From contig NZ_CP106879.1 in the NCBI RefSeq assembly GCF_025677645.1, forward strand, positions 248,001 through 312,000: a stretch of DNA of 64,000 bases, written 5' to 3'. Shown piece after piece: positions 45,425 to 55,509 of this stretch (within the stretch, counting starts at the first letter, position 1; each line of letters opens with the position of its first letter). The translations under genes and the position numbers were made by a program. The DNA is from Curtobacterium poinsettiae. GTDB lineage: Bacteria > Actinomycetota > Actinomycetes > Actinomycetales > Microbacteriaceae. The notes below the pieces were generated by a model, which saw nothing but the letters and a program-made list of their open reading frames with translations, was not told the DNA's origin and searched no databases.

Positions 45425-45496
45425 CGCAGTACCGGTGCTCGGGCCTCCGCCCCGAGGTGTCCCCCGGCCGTCGTGCGACCGGGTTCTGGTACTGCG
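45425..45496 (-). promoter_or_regulatory. Structured leader upstream of rpsM
   Basis: CGCAGTACC (45425-45433) pairs with GGTACTGCG (45488-45496), enclosing CTCGGG/CCCGAG (45438-45456) and a further GC-rich stem near 45463-45484. The layout, a closing stem with two inner hairpins in the gap before rpsM, suggests a cis-acting RNA, perhaps for ribosomal-protein feedback. Confidence 0.4.
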
Positions 45497-45576
45497 TTGT
45501 CGATCTTCAGTTGTGGGTCGTGCTCGAGCAGCCTGGTGTCCGATGGACACCGTCGGCGCCGGTCACGCGCCCGGGA

Positions 45577-45693
45577 CTAGCCCTGGCGCTGCTTGTGACG
45601 CGGGTTGCTCTTGCAGATCACCATGACGCGGCCCTTGCGGCGAATCACACGGCAGTGTTCGCAGATGGGCTTGACGCTGGGGTTGACCTTCAT
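45577..45693 (-). CDS. rpmJ: 50S ribosomal protein bL36
   Basis: A 38-residue protein reading [20 protein letters not shown] and onward to a TAG at 45577. Cys11, Cys14, Cys27 and His32 form the zinc knuckle, so this is the zinc-binding form rather than the Cys-free paralogue used in zinc limitation. It lies 70 bases after infA on the minus strand, its usual place. Confidence 0.96.
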   Translation of the reverse strand: MKVNPSVKPICEHCRVIRRKGRVMVICKSNPRHKQRQG

Positions 45694-45763
45694 GGTTCTT
45701 TCCTCGTGCTCGCTGGCTTCGTGCTCGGCAGGATTGCCGTGCCGTTCCTTTCCAGCTCGCGGA

Positions 45764-45985
45764 TCACTTGTAGCGGTAGACGATCCGGCCGCGGGTCAGG
45801 TCGTACGGGCTCAGCTCCACGATCACGCGGTCCTCGGGGAGGATGCGGATGTAGTGCTGGCGCATCTTCCCGGAGATGTGCGCGAGGACCTTGTGTCCGT
45901 TCGTCAGCTCAACGCGGAACATCGCGTTGGGCAGAGCTTCGAGCACCGAGCCTTCGATCTCGATGACGCCGTCTTTCTTGGCCAT
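45764..45985 (-). CDS. infA: Translation initiation factor IF-1
   Basis: A 73-residue OB-fold factor that occupies the A site of the 30S subunit during initiation: [20 protein letters not shown], then [19 protein letters not shown] and [15 protein letters not shown]. The ATG at 45985 was chosen to match the family. It is the first gene of an infA-rpmJ-rpsM-rpsK unit, with a promoter at 46082-46110. Confidence 0.97.
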   Translation of the reverse strand: MAKKDGVIEIEGSVLEALPNAMFRVELTNGHKVLAHISGKMRQHYIRILPEDRVIVELSPYDLTRGRIVYRYK

Positions 45986-46081
45986 AGCCTCACTGTCGCT
46001 TGGTTGTGGAACAGGTGTGATCCCCGAACCGGTCTGCGGGTCGGTCGCCACACCCGAGAGGGCATGACACACCAAAGATCG

Positions 46082-46110
46082 ATCTTATGTGGTAAACCCG
46101 CAATTGCCAA
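46082..46110 (-). promoter_or_regulatory. infA operon promoter
   Basis: On the minus strand TTGGCA (46105-46110), 17 bases, TAAGAT (46082-46087), about 97 bases before the infA start. The box spacing is ideal. Confidence 0.75.
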
Positions 46111-46279
46111 GTGGGGGCGCGGAACACCCCACGTCTGGGGCTTCCGGAGCCGTGCCTGAGCGTTCCACAGTGGTTTGACGGCGCGCTCCGGGCGCGCACT
46201 TGCGCGCGAACCGTAGTTTTGCTCCGCAGCCACGTCCGTCGCACCAGCAGCTCGCGCCGGACCACCGAACGGAGAACAC

Positions 46280-47575
46280 GTGCCCGACGCCACCCGACGC
46301 CCCTTCGCCAGCCACGGCAAGCAGGCCCGTCGCCGGGGCTGGGGCACGCTCGTCACCGTCGTCGCCTCCGCCGTGGCCGTCCTGCTCGTCAGCGGCACGA
46401 GCGTCGCCGCGATCGCCGGGGCGCAGCTCGCCACCGCGCCGCAGACCGTCGCGCTGAGCACCGACGACCAGAGCACCGCCAAGACCGCGGACATCTCGGC
46501 GATCAAGGGCGGGGCGAACATCCTGCTCATCGGCAGCGACACCCGGGTCGGCCAGTTCGACTCCGACGAGGACGTCGAGGGTGCCCGGAACGACGTCACG
46601 ATGCTCATTCACATCTCGGCGGACCACCAGCAGCTCACCGCGGTCAGCTTCCCCAGGGACCTGATGGTCCCCATCCCGGCCTGCACGAATCCCGCGACCG
46701 GCACGACCTACCCCGCGTCCACCTCGGCGATGTTCAACACCGCACTCGGCAACGGCGGCGTCTCCTGCGTCGTGGACACCGTCGAGAACCTGACCGGTCT
46801 GAGCATCCCCTACGCCGGGCTCATCACCTTCGACGGCGTGATCGAGATGTCGAACGCCCTCGGCGGCGTGGACGTCTGCGTCGCCGAGCCGATCGACGAC
46901 ACGTTCACCGGCCTGCACCTGACGACGGGCTCGCACTCCCTCGAGGGCTCGGACGCCCTGGCCTTCCTGCGCACTCGCCACGGGGTGGGCGACGGCAGCG
47001 ACCTCGCCCGCATCAGCTCGCAGCAGGTGTTCCTGTCGGCGCTCCTTCGCAAGGTCACCTCGGACGGCACGCTCTCGAACCCCATCACGCTCTACAAGCT
47101 GGCGGGCGCCGCCCTGTCCAACATGACGCTGTCCGACGGCCTGGCCCAGACCGGCACCCTGGTCAAGCTCGCCGCGGCGCTGCGCGGGATGAGCACGGCC
47201 AACATGCTCTTCGTGCAGTACCCGGTTGCCGATGATCCGGCGGACAGCGCCCGGGTGATCGTCGACCAGGAGACGGCCCACACCCTGAACGTGGCGCTGC
47301 AGAACGACGTCCGGTCCTCGCTGAGCGACTCGAGCACCGGTCGCGCGTCCGAGGAGTCGCCGTCGAGCGGCGGGACGTCGAGCGGCGCCGGGTCGTCCGG
47401 CTCCTCGGGATCGTCCGGCTCCTCTGGTGGAACCGGGACCTCGTCGTCCGCCGGCACGCCGTCAGCGACGCCGAGCGCGGCCGCCACGCGGACGCCGACC
47501 GCATCGGCGACGCCGCTGCCCTCGTCGATCACCGGGCAGAGCGCCTCCGAGGAGACCTGCTCCGTCGGCAACTGA
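46280..47575 (+). CDS. LytR-CpsA-Psr (LCP) family cell-wall glycopolymer transferase
   Basis: A 431-residue membrane-anchored protein. A basic N-terminus and helix (about 22-46) are followed by the LCP catalytic domain from about residue 78 (NILLIGSDTRVG, DVTMLIHISADHQQLTAVSFPRDLMVPIP, GLITFDGVIEMSNALGGVDVCV, ALAFLRTRHG), holding the Asp and Arg residues that bind the polyprenyl pyrophosphate. It would attach a glycopolymer to peptidoglycan. A Ser/Gly-rich linker (from about 345) and a Thr/Ala tail end the protein. The GTG start has GGAGAAC upstream. It is divergent from infA. Confidence 0.92.
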   Translation: MPDATRRPFASHGKQARRRGWGTLVTVVASAVAVLLVSGTSVAAIAGAQLATAPQTVALSTDDQSTAKTADISAIKGGANILLIGSDTRVGQFDSDEDVEGARNDVTMLIHISADHQQLTAVSFPRDLMVPIPACTNPATGTTYPASTSAMFNTALGNGGVSCVVDTVENLTGLSIPYAGLITFDGVIEMSNALGGVDVCVAEPIDDTFTGLHLTTGSHSLEGSDALAFLRTRHGVGDGSDLARISSQQVFLSALLRKVTSDGTLSNPITLYKLAGAALSNMTLSDGLAQTGTLVKLAAALRGMSTANMLFVQYPVADDPADSARVIVDQETAHTLNVALQNDVRSSLSDSSTGRASEESPSSGGTSSGAGSSGSSGSSGSSGGTGTSSSAGTPSATPSAAATRTPTASATPLPSSITGQSASEETCSVGN

Positions 47576-47648
47576 CGCGACGCCACGGCGTGCGCCAGGC
47601 ACCGGTCCGGTGGATCCGCGCGACGTGGTCGACGCGGCGGACGTCAGC

Positions 47649-47711
47649 CGGGCCTCCTGGCCGTCGCATCCTGCGAGCCAGCGTGGGCACCGCATGCGGA
47701 CTGGAGGCCCG
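47649..47711. terminator. Convergent terminator built from the dispersed motif
   Basis: CGGGCCTCC (47649-47657) and GGAGGCCCG (47703-47711) flank 45 bases between the LCP gene end and the map stop. An extended CTGG arm on the left nearly mirrors the CTGG before the right one. Confidence 0.5.
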
Positions 47712-47713
47712 TC

Positions 47714-48547
47714 CTACGGGATCGGGACGGGCGTCACACCCAGCGGGGCCAGTCCCCGAGCGCCGCCGTCGGCGGCCGTGAGCACCCAGACACCGCCCGC
47801 GTGCACTGCCACGCTGTGCTCCCAGTGCGCGGCGTCGGAGCCGTCGAGGGTGCGGACGGTCCAGTCGTCGTCGTCCGTCGAGCTGTCGATCGTGCCGGCC
47901 GTGACCATGGGCTCGATGGCGACAACCAGCCCCGGCTTGACCGCAGGGCCGGCACCACGGACGCGGTAGTTGAAGACCGGCGGGTCCTCGTGCATCGACC
48001 GGCCGATGCCGTGGCCGGTGTAGTCCTCGACGATGCCCCACGCCCCGGTCTCGTCGATCGCGTCCTCCACGGCGGAGCCGACCTCGTGCAGGTTCGTCGC
48101 GTGGGCGAGCGCGGCGATGCCGTGCCACAGCGACCGCTCCGTCGTGTCGCAGAGCGTCTGCCGGGCCGCGGTGACCGCTGCGTCGCCACCGGGCACGACG
48201 GTCGTGAACGCGCTGTCGCCGTTCCAGCCGTCGACCTCGGCGCCGGCGTCCACCGACACGATGTCACCGGGCGCGAGCACGCGGTCACCGGGGATCCCGT
48301 GCACGATCTCGTCGTTCACCGACACGCACAGCGTGTGGCGGTAGCCGGGCACGAGCTGGAAGTTCGGGACCCCGCCGCCGTCACGGATGGTGCGCTCCGC
48401 GATCGCGTCGAGTTCGCCGGTGGTGATGCCCGGTCGGATCGCTGCACGGACCGCGTCGAGCGCCTCGGCGGTCAGCAGGCCCGGCCGGACCATCGCCCGG
48501 AGCTCGTCCGGAGTCTTGTAGATCGAGGGCTTCTTGAACCGCACCAC
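47714..48547 (-). CDS. map: Methionine aminopeptidase, type I
   Basis: A 277-residue metalloenzyme that removes the initiator Met from nascent proteins. Metal ligands are visible: Asp in VSVDAGAE, Asp in NGDSAFTT, His in YTGHGIGR, Glu in VAIEPM and Glu in WEHSVAV. The start is a GTG, 5 bases after the adk stop. Together with secY and adk it forms the classic secY-adk-map group. Confidence 0.96.
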   Translation of the reverse strand: MVRFKKPSIYKTPDELRAMVRPGLLTAEALDAVRAAIRPGITTGELDAIAERTIRDGGGVPNFQLVPGYRHTLCVSVNDEIVHGIPGDRVLAPGDIVSVDAGAEVDGWNGDSAFTTVVPGGDAAVTAARQTLCDTTERSLWHGIAALAHATNLHEVGSAVEDAIDETGAWGIVEDYTGHGIGRSMHEDPPVFNYRVRGAGPAVKPGLVVAIEPMVTAGTIDSSTDDDDWTVRTLDGSDAAHWEHSVAVHAGGVWVLTAADGGARGLAPLGVTPVPIP

Positions 48548-48552
48548 GCTGG

Positions 48553-49143
48553 TCAGACGGTCGCGGAGAGCCCGCGGCCCGCCAGCGCGGCCTGGATGCG
48601 GTCGCCGACCTCGTCGATGGCGCCGAGGCCGTCGACGTCGACCACGAGGCCACGCTCGCCGTACGCCGCCACGATGGGCGCCGTCTGCTCGACGTACACC
48701 TGCTGGCGACGACGGATCGTCTCCTCGTTGTCGTCGCTGCGGCCCTGGTCCTCTGCGCGCTTGAGCAGGCGACCGACGAGCTCGTCCTGGTCGGCGACGA
48801 GCTGCACCACGGCGTCGATCCCGGTGCCCTGCTCAGCGAGCAGTGCGTCGAGGTACTCGACCTGGCCGACCGTACGCGGGTAGCCGTCCAGCAGGAAGCC
48901 GTGCTCGGCGTCGGGCTCCTGCAGGCGGGACTTCACGAGCTCGTTCGTCAGGGAGTCCGGGACGTAGTCACCGGCGTCCATGATCGCCTTCGCCTGCACA
49001 CCGAGGGGCGTGCCCTCTGCCACGTTCTTGCGGAAGATGTCCCCGGTCGAGATCGCAGGGATCCCGAGGGAATCGGCGATGCGGCCGGCCTGGGTGCCCT
49101 TCCCGGCTCCGGGAGGTCCGACGATGATGAGACGTGCGCTCAA
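48553..49143 (-). CDS. adk: Adenylate kinase
   Basis: A 196-residue enzyme (2 ADP to ATP plus AMP). P-loop [13 protein letters not shown] is at 9-21, AMP-binding [11 protein letters not shown] at 31-41, LLDGYPRT follows, and the lid is the short type lacking a zinc finger. The start codon is TTG, whose last two bases begin the secY stop region (TTGA overlap), so adk is translated by coupling to secY. Confidence 0.95.
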   Translation of the reverse strand: MSARLIIVGPPGAGKGTQAGRIADSLGIPAISTGDIFRKNVAEGTPLGVQAKAIMDAGDYVPDSLTNELVKSRLQEPDAEHGFLLDGYPRTVGQVEYLDALLAEQGTGIDAVVQLVADQDELVGRLLKRAEDQGRSDDNEETIRRRQQVYVEQTAPIVAAYGERGLVVDVDGLGAIDEVGDRIQAALAGRGLSATV

Positions 49144-50462
49144 CGGAGAAGCCCTTCGTAGTGACGCTGCTGCAGCTGCGAGTCGATCTGCTTCACGGTC
49201 TCGAGACCGACACCGACGATGATCAGGATGCTCGCGCCACCGAACGGGAAGTTCTGGTTCGCGCCGAACAGCGCCAGTGCTGCCAGCGGGATGAGCGCGA
49301 TGAGACCGAGGTAGAGCGAGCCGGGCAGCGTCACCCGGGTGAGGACGTAGTCGAGGTACTCGGCGGTCGGACGACCGGCACGGATGCCGGGGATGAACCC
49401 GCCGTACTTCTTCATGTTGTCGGCGACCTCTTCGGGGTTGAAGGTGATCGCCACGTAGAAGTACGTGAACCCGACGATGAGCAGGAAGTACAGGACCATG
49501 TAGAACCAGTTGTCACCCGAGGTCAGGTTGTTCTGGATCCAGGTCACCCATGCGGCGGGCTCGGAGCCGTCCGACGGCTGGTTGAACTGCGCGATCAGGG
49601 CCGGCAGGTACAGCAGCGACGAGGCGAAGATGACGGGCACGACACCGGCCATGTTCACCTTGATCGGGATGTAGGTGTTGTTGCCGCCGTACGTCCGCCG
49701 CCCGACCATGCGCTTGGCGTACTGCACGGGGATCCGCCGCTGTGACTGCTCGACGAACACGACGGCCATCATGATCACGAGTCCGACCAGGATCACGAAC
49801 AGGAACAGCTCGAACGACTGCGACTGCTCGATCGCCCAGAGCGCCGACGGGAACTGCGCCGCGATCGACGTGAAGATCAGGAGCGACATGCCGTTGCCGA
49901 TGCCGCGCTCGGTGACGAGCTCGCCCATCCACATGATGAGGCCGGTACCGGCGGTCAGCGTGACGACCATCAGCATGATGGCGTACCAGCTGTCGTTCGA
50001 GATGATCGACGTGCAGGACGCGGAGGCGTTGGTGCCGAACAGCGCGCCGGAGCGGGCCACCGTGATCAGGGTCGTGGACTGCAGGACACCGAGCGCGATC
50101 GTGAGGTAACGCGTGTACTGCGTGAGCTTCGCCTGGCCGGACTGGCCCTCCTTGTAGAGGGTGTCGAAGTGCGGGATGACCACACGCAGGAGCTGCACGA
50201 TGATCGACGAGGTGATGTACGGCATGATGCCGAGCGCGAAGACCGAGAGCTTCAGCAGCGCGCCGCCGGAGAAGAGGTTGATCAGGTCGTAGAGGCCGCC
50301 GGAGGACGACGCGCTGGCGAGACAGCTCTGCACGGCGGCGTAGTCGACGAACGGTGCCGGGATGTACGACCCGAGACGGAACAGCGCGATGATCGCGAGG
50401 GTGAAGCCGATCTTCTTGCGAAGATCAGGGGTGCGCATGATGCGCGCGACCGCTCTGAACAC
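49140..50462 (-). CDS. secY: Protein translocase subunit SecY
   Basis: A 440-residue channel with ten membrane helices. It begins [20 protein letters not shown], includes [15 protein letters not shown] near helix 2 and [12 protein letters not shown], the [15 protein letters not shown] cytosolic loop and the end helix [20 protein letters not shown]. The start is GTG. It is preceded by rplO after a gap of 147 bases that contains a strong hairpin, so secY-adk-map may be transcribed partly on its own. Confidence 0.97.
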   Translation of the reverse strand: MFRAVARIMRTPDLRKKIGFTLAIIALFRLGSYIPAPFVDYAAVQSCLASASSSGGLYDLINLFSGGALLKLSVFALGIMPYITSSIIVQLLRVVIPHFDTLYKEGQSGQAKLTQYTRYLTIALGVLQSTTLITVARSGALFGTNASASCTSIISNDSWYAIMLMVVTLTAGTGLIMWMGELVTERGIGNGMSLLIFTSIAAQFPSALWAIEQSQSFELFLFVILVGLVIMMAVVFVEQSQRRIPVQYAKRMVGRRTYGGNNTYIPIKVNMAGVVPVIFASSLLYLPALIAQFNQPSDGSEPAAWVTWIQNNLTSGDNWFYMVLYFLLIVGFTYFYVAITFNPEEVADNMKKYGGFIPGIRAGRPTAEYLDYVLTRVTLPGSLYLGLIALIPLAALALFGANQNFPFGGASILIIVGVGLETVKQIDSQLQQRHYEGLLR

Positions 50463-50570
50463 GATGACTCCGAACTTGTGGGACCGGGGCCGTCGATCGC
50501 GGCCGGACCGGTTTCGGTCGGCAGGGCCGACCCGGCTGGCGGATGCCGGCCACTGTCAAGGAAACCGTAA

Positions 50571-50602
50571 CGGCGGCCCGTGCGCAAACGCACGGGCCGC
50601 CG
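50571..50602 (-). terminator. Hairpin between rplO and secY
   Basis: 14-bp perfect arms CGGCGGCCCGTGCG (50571-50584) and its complement (50589-50602) with a 4-base loop. On the minus strand a TTACGGTTTCC run follows. It could end the spc transcript before secY, or lower readthrough. Confidence 0.7.
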
Positions 50603-50609
50603 ACGGGGG

Positions 50610-51074
50610 TTACTGGGAGACGGTGCCGCCAGCAGCCACGATCTTCTCAGCGGCGGACGCCGAGACCTTGTCGACCGTGACCGTGATCTTCACGGTGATG
50701 TCACCCTGACCGAGAACCTTGACCTTCTCGTTCTTGCGGACGGCGCCCTTGGCGACCAGGCCCGCAACGGTGACGTCGCCACCGTCGGGGTAGAGCTCCG
50801 AGATCTTGTCCAGGTTCACGACCTGGTACTCGACCCGGAACGGGTTCTTGAACCCACGGAGCTTCGGGGTGCGCATGTGCAGCGGCATCTGCCCACCCTC
50901 GAAGCCGACCCGGACCTGGTAACGGGCCTTCGTGCCCTTGGTACCACGCCCAGCGGTCTTGCCCTTCGAGCCCTCACCGCGACCCACGCGGGTGCGGTCC
51001 TTCTTGGCACCCTCTGCAGGACGGAGGTGGTGCAGCTTCAGCACCTGCACGCGCTCGTTCTTCTCGTCGCTCAT
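50610..51074 (-). CDS. rplO: 50S ribosomal protein uL15
   Basis: A 154-residue protein: [37 protein letters not shown] and [18 protein letters not shown] in the N-terminal half bind 23S rRNA; the C-terminal half has the [13 protein letters not shown] fold. The ATG overlaps the rpmD stop by 4 bases. Confidence 0.97.
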   Translation of the reverse strand: MSDEKNERVQVLKLHHLRPAEGAKKDRTRVGRGEGSKGKTAGRGTKGTKARYQVRVGFEGGQMPLHMRTPKLRGFKNPFRVEYQVVNLDKISELYPDGGDVTVAGLVAKGAVRKNEKVKVLGQGDITVKITVTVDKVSASAAEKIVAAGGTVSQ

Positions 51075-51256
51075 GCGTCGACCTCCTCGACCTTCACGAG
51101 GTGCGCCACCGTCGCGATGTACCCGCGGTTCTGGGAGTTGTCCTCACGCTCGACCGAACGGCCGATGCGCTTGAGGCCCAGGCTGCGCAGGGTGTCGCGC
51201 TGGTACTGCTTCTCGCTGATAACGGACTTGATCTGCGTGATCTTCAGCATCGCCAT
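51071..51256 (-). CDS. rpmD: 50S ribosomal protein uL30
   Basis: A 61-residue protein: [54 protein letters not shown]. The ATG shares one base with the rpsE stop (TGATG), and the stop overlaps rplO by 4 bases. Confidence 0.95.
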   Translation of the reverse strand: MAMLKITQIKSVISEKQYQRDTLRSLGLKRIGRSVEREDNSQNRGYIATVAHLVKVEEVDA

Positions 51257-52083
51257 CACGCACCTGCCTTCTCGGTCGCGGCACGCAGGGCTGCGGCCTC
51301 GGCCTGGAGCAGACGGGCCGGGACGACCCGCTCGACGTCGAGGCCACGACGGCTCGCGACGGCGCGGGGCTCCTCGAGCTGCTTCAGGGCCTCGACGGTC
51401 GCGTGCACGATGTTGATGGTGTTCGACGAGCCGAGCGACTTGCTCAGGACGTCGTGGATGCCGGCGCACTCGAGCACGGCGCGGACCGGACCACCGGCGA
51501 TGACACCGGTACCGGGGCCGGCCGGGCGCAGGAGGACGACGCCAGCGGCGGCTTCACCCTGCACCGGGTGCGGGATCGTGTTGCCGACGCGGGGGACGCG
51601 GAAGAAGTTCTTCTTCGCCTCTTCGACACCCTTGGAGATCGCCGTGGGGACCTCCTTGGCCTTGCCGTAGCCGACGCCCACGAGGCCGTTGCCGTCACCG
51701 ACGACGACGAGCGCCGTGAAGCTGAAGCGACGACCACCCTTGACGACCTTCGAGACGCGGTTGATGGTCACCACGCGCTCGAGGAACTGGCTGTCGCCAC
51801 CGCGGTTGTTGCGGTCGCGGCCCTGCTGACGGTCACGACCGCCACCACGACGGCCACGGTTGTCGGCGGAGTCGCGGTTGTTGGACGCGGAGCCCGCGGC
51901 GGTCTCGACCGGACGCTCGGCGACGGCAGGTGCCTCCGCCTCCTTGCCGGTCTTGGCGCCCTCGGCGGTCGCCTCGGTGGCCGTGGCCTCCGTGCTCGCC
52001 TCGGTGGTCTCGACGGCCTCGGTTGCCGTGGCCTCGACGGCCTCGGTCTTGGCGTCTTCGTTGGTGTTCGCGTTGTCGCTCAC
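51256..52083 (-). CDS. rpsE: 30S ribosomal protein uS5 with long N-terminal extension
   Basis: A 275-residue protein. Residues about 98-275 are the normal S5 ([61 protein letters not shown]). In front, residues 1-65 are an acidic Ala/Thr/Glu-rich stretch and 66-97 are Arg/Gly/Asp/Asn-rich ([19 protein letters not shown]). The GTG start overlaps the rplR stop by 4 bases, which supports the long form over a later start. Confidence 0.96.
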   Translation of the reverse strand: MSDNANTNEDAKTEAVEATATEAVETTEASTEATATEATAEGAKTGKEAEAPAVAERPVETAAGSASNNRDSADNRGRRGGGRDRQQGRDRNNRGGDSQFLERVVTINRVSKVVKGGRRFSFTALVVVGDGNGLVGVGYGKAKEVPTAISKGVEEAKKNFFRVPRVGNTIPHPVQGEAAAGVVLLRPAGPGTGVIAGGPVRAVLECAGIHDVLSKSLGSSNTINIVHATVEALKQLEEPRAVASRRGLDVERVVPARLLQAEAAALRAATEKAGA

Positions 52084-52454
52084 AGGTTCAGCCCTCCTTC
52101 ACGGGCACCATCGGCGATCGCGGCGACGCGACCGGCGTACTTGCTGCCACCGCGGTCGAAGACCACGGCCTCGACGCCAGCCGACTTCGCGCGCTCGGCG
52201 AGGAGCTCACCGACGCGACGGGCCTTGGCGGTCTTGTCGCCGTCGAACGAGCGGAGGTCTGCCTCCATCGTCGAGGCGCTGGCGAGGGTGTGACCCTTCG
52301 AGTCGTCGATGACCTGCACGAACACGTGACGCGACGAGCGGGTGACGGCGAGACGGGGACGAGCCTCGGTGCCGGTGATCTTCTTGCGGAGACGGTTGTG
52401 ACGACGCGCCTTGGCGGCCGCCTTGCTCTTGCCTCGTGTCTTGAGGAGTCCCAT
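52080..52454 (-). CDS. rplR: 50S ribosomal protein uL18
   Basis: A 124-residue protein that binds 5S r[71 protein letters not shown] prefer the ATG at 52454; a GTG at 52460, overlapping the rplF stop, would add two residues. Confidence 0.95.
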   Translation of the reverse strand: MGLLKTRGKSKAAAKARRHNRLRKKITGTEARPRLAVTRSSRHVFVQVIDDSKGHTLASASTMEADLRSFDGDKTAKARRVGELLAERAKSAGVEAVVFDRGGSKYAGRVAAIADGAREGGLNL

Positions 52455-52456
52455 GA

Positions 52457-52993
52457 TCACTTACCTGACTTTCCGGCCTTGCGGCGCACGTTCTCGCCGG
52501 CGTAACGGACACCCTTGCCCTTGTAGGGCTCGGGCTTCCGGAGCTTCCGGATGTTCGCGGCGACCTCGCCGACAGCCTGCTTGTCGATACCGGCGACGGT
52601 GACCTTGTTGTTGCCCTCCACCGCGAAGCTGATGCCCGCCGGCGGCTCGACCGTGATCGAGTGGGAGTACCCGAGCGCGAACTCGAGGTTCGAGCCCTTG
52701 GCCGCGACACGGTAACCGGTACCGACGACCTCGAGGCCCTTGGTGTAGCCCTGGGTGACGCCGATGATGTTGTTGGCGATGAGGGTCCGGGTCAGTCCGT
52801 GGAGCGAACGCGACTCGCGCTCGTCGTCCGGACGGGTGACGAGGACCTGGTTCTCCTCGACCTTGGCCTGGATGGGCTCGGCGATGACGAGCGCGAGCTC
52901 GCCCTTCGGGCCCTTGACCGCCACGTTCTGACCGTCAACGGAGACGGTGACGCCGGCGGGGATGTCGATGGGGAGACGTCCGATTCGTGACAT
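52457..52993 (-). CDS. rplF: 50S ribosomal protein uL6
   Basis: A 178-residue protein with the two-fold uL6 plan: [20 protein letters not shown], then VKGPKGEL, and the C-terminal [30 protein letters not shown], which binds near the sarcin-ricin loop. It follows rpsH by 6 bases. Confidence 0.97.
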   Translation of the reverse strand: MSRIGRLPIDIPAGVTVSVDGQNVAVKGPKGELALVIAEPIQAKVEENQVLVTRPDDERESRSLHGLTRTLIANNIIGVTQGYTKGLEVVGTGYRVAAKGSNLEFALGYSHSITVEPPAGISFAVEGNNKVTVAGIDKQAVGEVAANIRKLRKPEPYKGKGVRYAGENVRRKAGKSGK

Positions 52994-52999
52994 TGTCGA

Positions 53000-53398
53000 T
53001 CACCACACGTAGGCGAGGACTTCCCCACCCACGCCCTTCTGCTCGGCTTCGCGGTCGGTCAGGAGGCCGGAGGAGGTCGAGAGGATCGCCACGCCGAGGC
53101 CACCGAGGACCTGGGGGATCTCCGTCGACTTCGCGTAGACCCGGAGGCCCGGCTTCGAGACGCGCTTGATGCCGGCGATCGAACGCTCGCGCTCGGGGCC
53201 GTACTTCAGGTCGATGGTGAGGGTCTGCCCGACTCGGGCGTCCTCCACCTTCCACTCGCTGATGTAGCCCTCACGCTTGAGGATGTCGGCGATGTTCTTC
53301 TTGAGCTTGGAGCTCGGGAGCGCGACTGCGTCGTGGTGCGCGGAGTTCGCGTTCCGCAATCTGGTCAGCATGTCTGCGACCGGATCGGTCATCGTCAT
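53000..53398 (-). CDS. rpsH: 30S ribosomal protein uS8
   Basis: A 132-residue protein: [40 protein letters not shown], and the RNA-binding C-terminus [26 protein letters not shown]. The ATG at 53398 gives the usual actinobacterial N-terminus; no strong ribosome site is close. rpsN, the usual gene between rplE and rpsH, is missing. Confidence 0.96.
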   Translation of the reverse strand: MTMTDPVADMLTRLRNANSAHHDAVALPSSKLKKNIADILKREGYISEWKVEDARVGQTLTIDLKYGPERERSIAGIKRVSKPGLRVYAKSTEIPQVLGGLGVAILSTSSGLLTDREAEQKGVGGEVLAYVW

Positions 53399-53502
53399 GA
53401 TGTTCGTCCATTTCTCGCCTGGTTTCGACACCCGTTCCACGAATGCCGACCTGAGCGATCGAGTGATCCCGGGGCGGTTCCCCGAGATCGGTGTGTTCGT
53501 GC

Positions 53503-53538
53503 GTGCGGGCCGGAGGACGTGAATCCTCCGGCCCGCAC
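53503..53538 (-). terminator. Hairpin in the rplE-rpsH gap
   Basis: 15-bp perfect arms (53503-53517 and 53524-53538) with loop CGTGAA, placed 14 bases after the rplE stop in the middle of the ribosomal cluster, where rpsN would normally be. Confidence 0.65.
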
Positions 53539-53551
53539 CGCCCGAAGTAGT

Positions 53552-54142
53552 TTAGACCGTCTGCTCGTTGGAGCGGAACGGGAAGCCGAGCTGGCGGAGC
53601 AGCGCGCGTCCCTCGTCGTCCGTCTTCGCGGTGGTCACGACAGTGATGTCGAAGCCGCGGACACGGTCGATGCGGTCCTGGTCGATCTCGTGGAACACGG
53701 ACTGCTCCGTGAGACCGAACGTGTAGTTGCCGTTGCCGTCGAACTGCTTGTCGCTGAGACCGCGGAAGTCGCGGATGCGGGGCAGTGCGAGCGTGACCAG
53801 GCGGTCCAGGAACTCCCACGCGCGGTCACCGCGGAGGGTGACGTGCGCGCCGATGGCCTGACCCTCGCGCAGCTTGAACTGTGCGATGGACTTGCGGGCG
53901 ATGTTGACCTGGGGCTTCTGACCCGTGATCGCCGTGAGGTCCTTGATGGCCCCCTCGATGATCTTGGAGTCACGAGCGGCCTCGCCGACACCGGTGTTCA
54001 CGACGACCTTGACCAGGCCGGGGACCTGGTTGACGTTCGCGTAACCGAACTGCTCGGTGAGGGCCGACTTGATCTCGGCCAGGTACTTCTGCTTGAGGCG
54101 CGGCTGGATCTTGCCAGCGGGCGCAGCAGTCGTGTCAGTCAT
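53552..54142 (-). CDS. rplE: 50S ribosomal protein uL5
   Basis: A 196-residue protein that binds 5S rRNA and P-site t[68 protein letters not shown] short Ala/Pro N-terminal extension is present. The ATG shares one base with the rplX stop. Confidence 0.97.
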   Translation of the reverse strand: MTDTTAAPAGKIQPRLKQKYLAEIKSALTEQFGYANVNQVPGLVKVVVNTGVGEAARDSKIIEGAIKDLTAITGQKPQVNIARKSIAQFKLREGQAIGAHVTLRGDRAWEFLDRLVTLALPRIRDFRGLSDKQFDGNGNYTFGLTEQSVFHEIDQDRIDRVRGFDITVVTTAKTDDEGRALLRQLGFPFRSNEQTV

Positions 54143-54501
54143 CAGAGCTTCTCACCAGACTTCTTCGCGTAGCGGACACGGACGGTCTTCTTGACGCCGT
54201 CCTTCTCCACCTCTTCGGTGCGGAAGCCGACACGCGTCGGCTTCTTCGTCTTCGGGTCGACGAGTGCGACGTTCGAGACGTGGATCGAGGCTTCGTGCTG
54301 CTCGATGCCACCGGTCTTCGAACCACGCTGCGTCTGACCGACGCGGACGTGCTTCGTGACGAAGTTCACGCCCTCGACGACGACGCGGTTCTTGTCCTTG
54401 AGGACCTCGATGACCTTGCCCTGCTTGCCACGGTCGCCGCCACGCTCCTGCGTCGCGCCCGTGATGACCTGGACGAGGTCACCCTTCTTGATGTTCGCCA
54501 T
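54142..54501 (-). CDS. rplX: 50S ribosomal protein uL24
   Basis: A 119-residue assembly protein with the KOW motif: [41 protein letters not shown], then [21 protein letters not shown]. It lies between rplN (3-base gap) and rplE (1-base overlap). Confidence 0.97.
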   Translation of the reverse strand: MANIKKGDLVQVITGATQERGGDRGKQGKVIEVLKDKNRVVVEGVNFVTKHVRVGQTQRGSKTGGIEQHEASIHVSNVALVDPKTKKPTRVGFRTEEVEKDGVKKTVRVRYAKKSGEKL

Positions 54502-54504
54502 GGC

Positions 54505-54873
54505 TTACAGCACCTCCGGCGCGAGCGAGATGATCTTCATGAACTTCTTGTCACGGAGCTCGCGACCGACCGGACCGAAGATGCGCGTGCCGCGCGGGTC
54601 GCCGTCGGCCTTGAGGATCACTGCCGCGTTCTCGTCGAACTTGATGTAGGAGCCGTCCTGACGACGGGTCTCCTTCTTGGTGCGAACGATGACCGCCTTG
54701 ACGACGTCACCCTTCTTCACGTTGCCGCCGGGGATGGCGTCCTTCACCGTGGCGACGATGACGTCACCGAGGCCGGCGTAGCGACGACCCGAGCCACCGA
54801 GCACGCGGATGGTCAAGATCTCCTTGGCACCCGTGTTGTCGGCGACCTTCAGGCGGGATTCCTGCTGAATCAC
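54505..54873 (-). CDS. rplN: 50S ribosomal protein uL14
   Basis: A 122-residue protein at the subunit interface: [73 protein letters not shown]. The start is GTG. Confidence 0.97.
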   Translation of the reverse strand: MIQQESRLKVADNTGAKEILTIRVLGGSGRRYAGLGDVIVATVKDAIPGGNVKKGDVVKAVIVRTKKETRRQDGSYIKFDENAAVILKADGDPRGTRIFGPVGRELRDKKFMKIISLAPEVL

Positions 54874-54904
54874 TGCTGTCTCCTATTCCGAAGCAGGCCG
54901 AGGC

Positions 54905-55189
54905 CTACTTGGCCTTCTCGAGGATCTCGACCAGGCGCCAGCGCTTGGACGCGCTGAGGGGACGGGTCTCGCTGATCACGACGAGGTCGCCGACACCAGC
55001 GGTGCCGAGCTCGTCGTGGGCCTTCACCTTGGACGTGCGACGGATGATCTTGCCGTAGAGCGCGTGCTTCACGCGGTCCTCGACCTCGACCACGATGGTC
55101 TTGTCCATCTTGTCGCTCGTCACGTAGCCGCGACGCGTCTTGCGGTAGCCGCGAGTGAGGGCGGCGGAGTTCTTCTCTTCGTTCGCCAT
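54905..55189 (-). CDS. rpsQ: 30S ribosomal protein uS17
   Basis: A 94-residue protein with an OB fold: [39 protein letters not shown], and [25 protein letters not shown]. It starts one base into the rpmC stop and is followed by rplN after 31 bases. Confidence 0.97.
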   Translation of the reverse strand: MANEEKNSAALTRGYRKTRRGYVTSDKMDKTIVVEVEDRVKHALYGKIIRRTSKVKAHDELGTAGVGDLVVISETRPLSASKRWRLVEILEKAK

Positions 55190-55509
55190 TACTTCTCCTC
55201 GGCGGTCTCGGCCTCGGTCGACTCGGCCGGCTTGTCAGCCTTCTTCGTCGTCTTCTTGGCCTTGGGGGCGGTCTCGACGGGCGCGGGAGTGGCACGGATG
55301 CCGAGCTCGCGCTCGCGGAGGACGGTGTAGATGCGGGCGATGTCGCGCTTGACGGCACGGAGACGACCGTGGCTCTCCAGCTGGCCGGTGGCCGACTGGA
55401 AGCGGAGGTTGAAGAGTTCCTCCTTGGCCTTCTTCAGCTCGTCAGCGAGACGCTCGTTCTCGAACGTGTCGAGCTCCGTCGGACGGAGCTCCTTGGAACC
55501 GATCGCCAT
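55189..55509 (-). CDS. rpmC: 50S ribosomal protein uL29 with charged tail
   Basis: A 106-residue protein. Residues 1-72 are the two-helix uL29 core ([40 protein letters not shown]), which lies at the exit tunnel. Residues about 75-106 form a Lys/Ala/Glu-rich tail not seen in short forms. Start and stop overlap rplP and rpsQ by one base each. Confidence 0.95.
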   Translation of the reverse strand: MAIGSKELRPTELDTFENERLADELKKAKEELFNLRFQSATGQLESHGRLRAVKRDIARIYTVLRERELGIRATPAPVETAPKAKKTTKKADKPAESTEAETAEEK

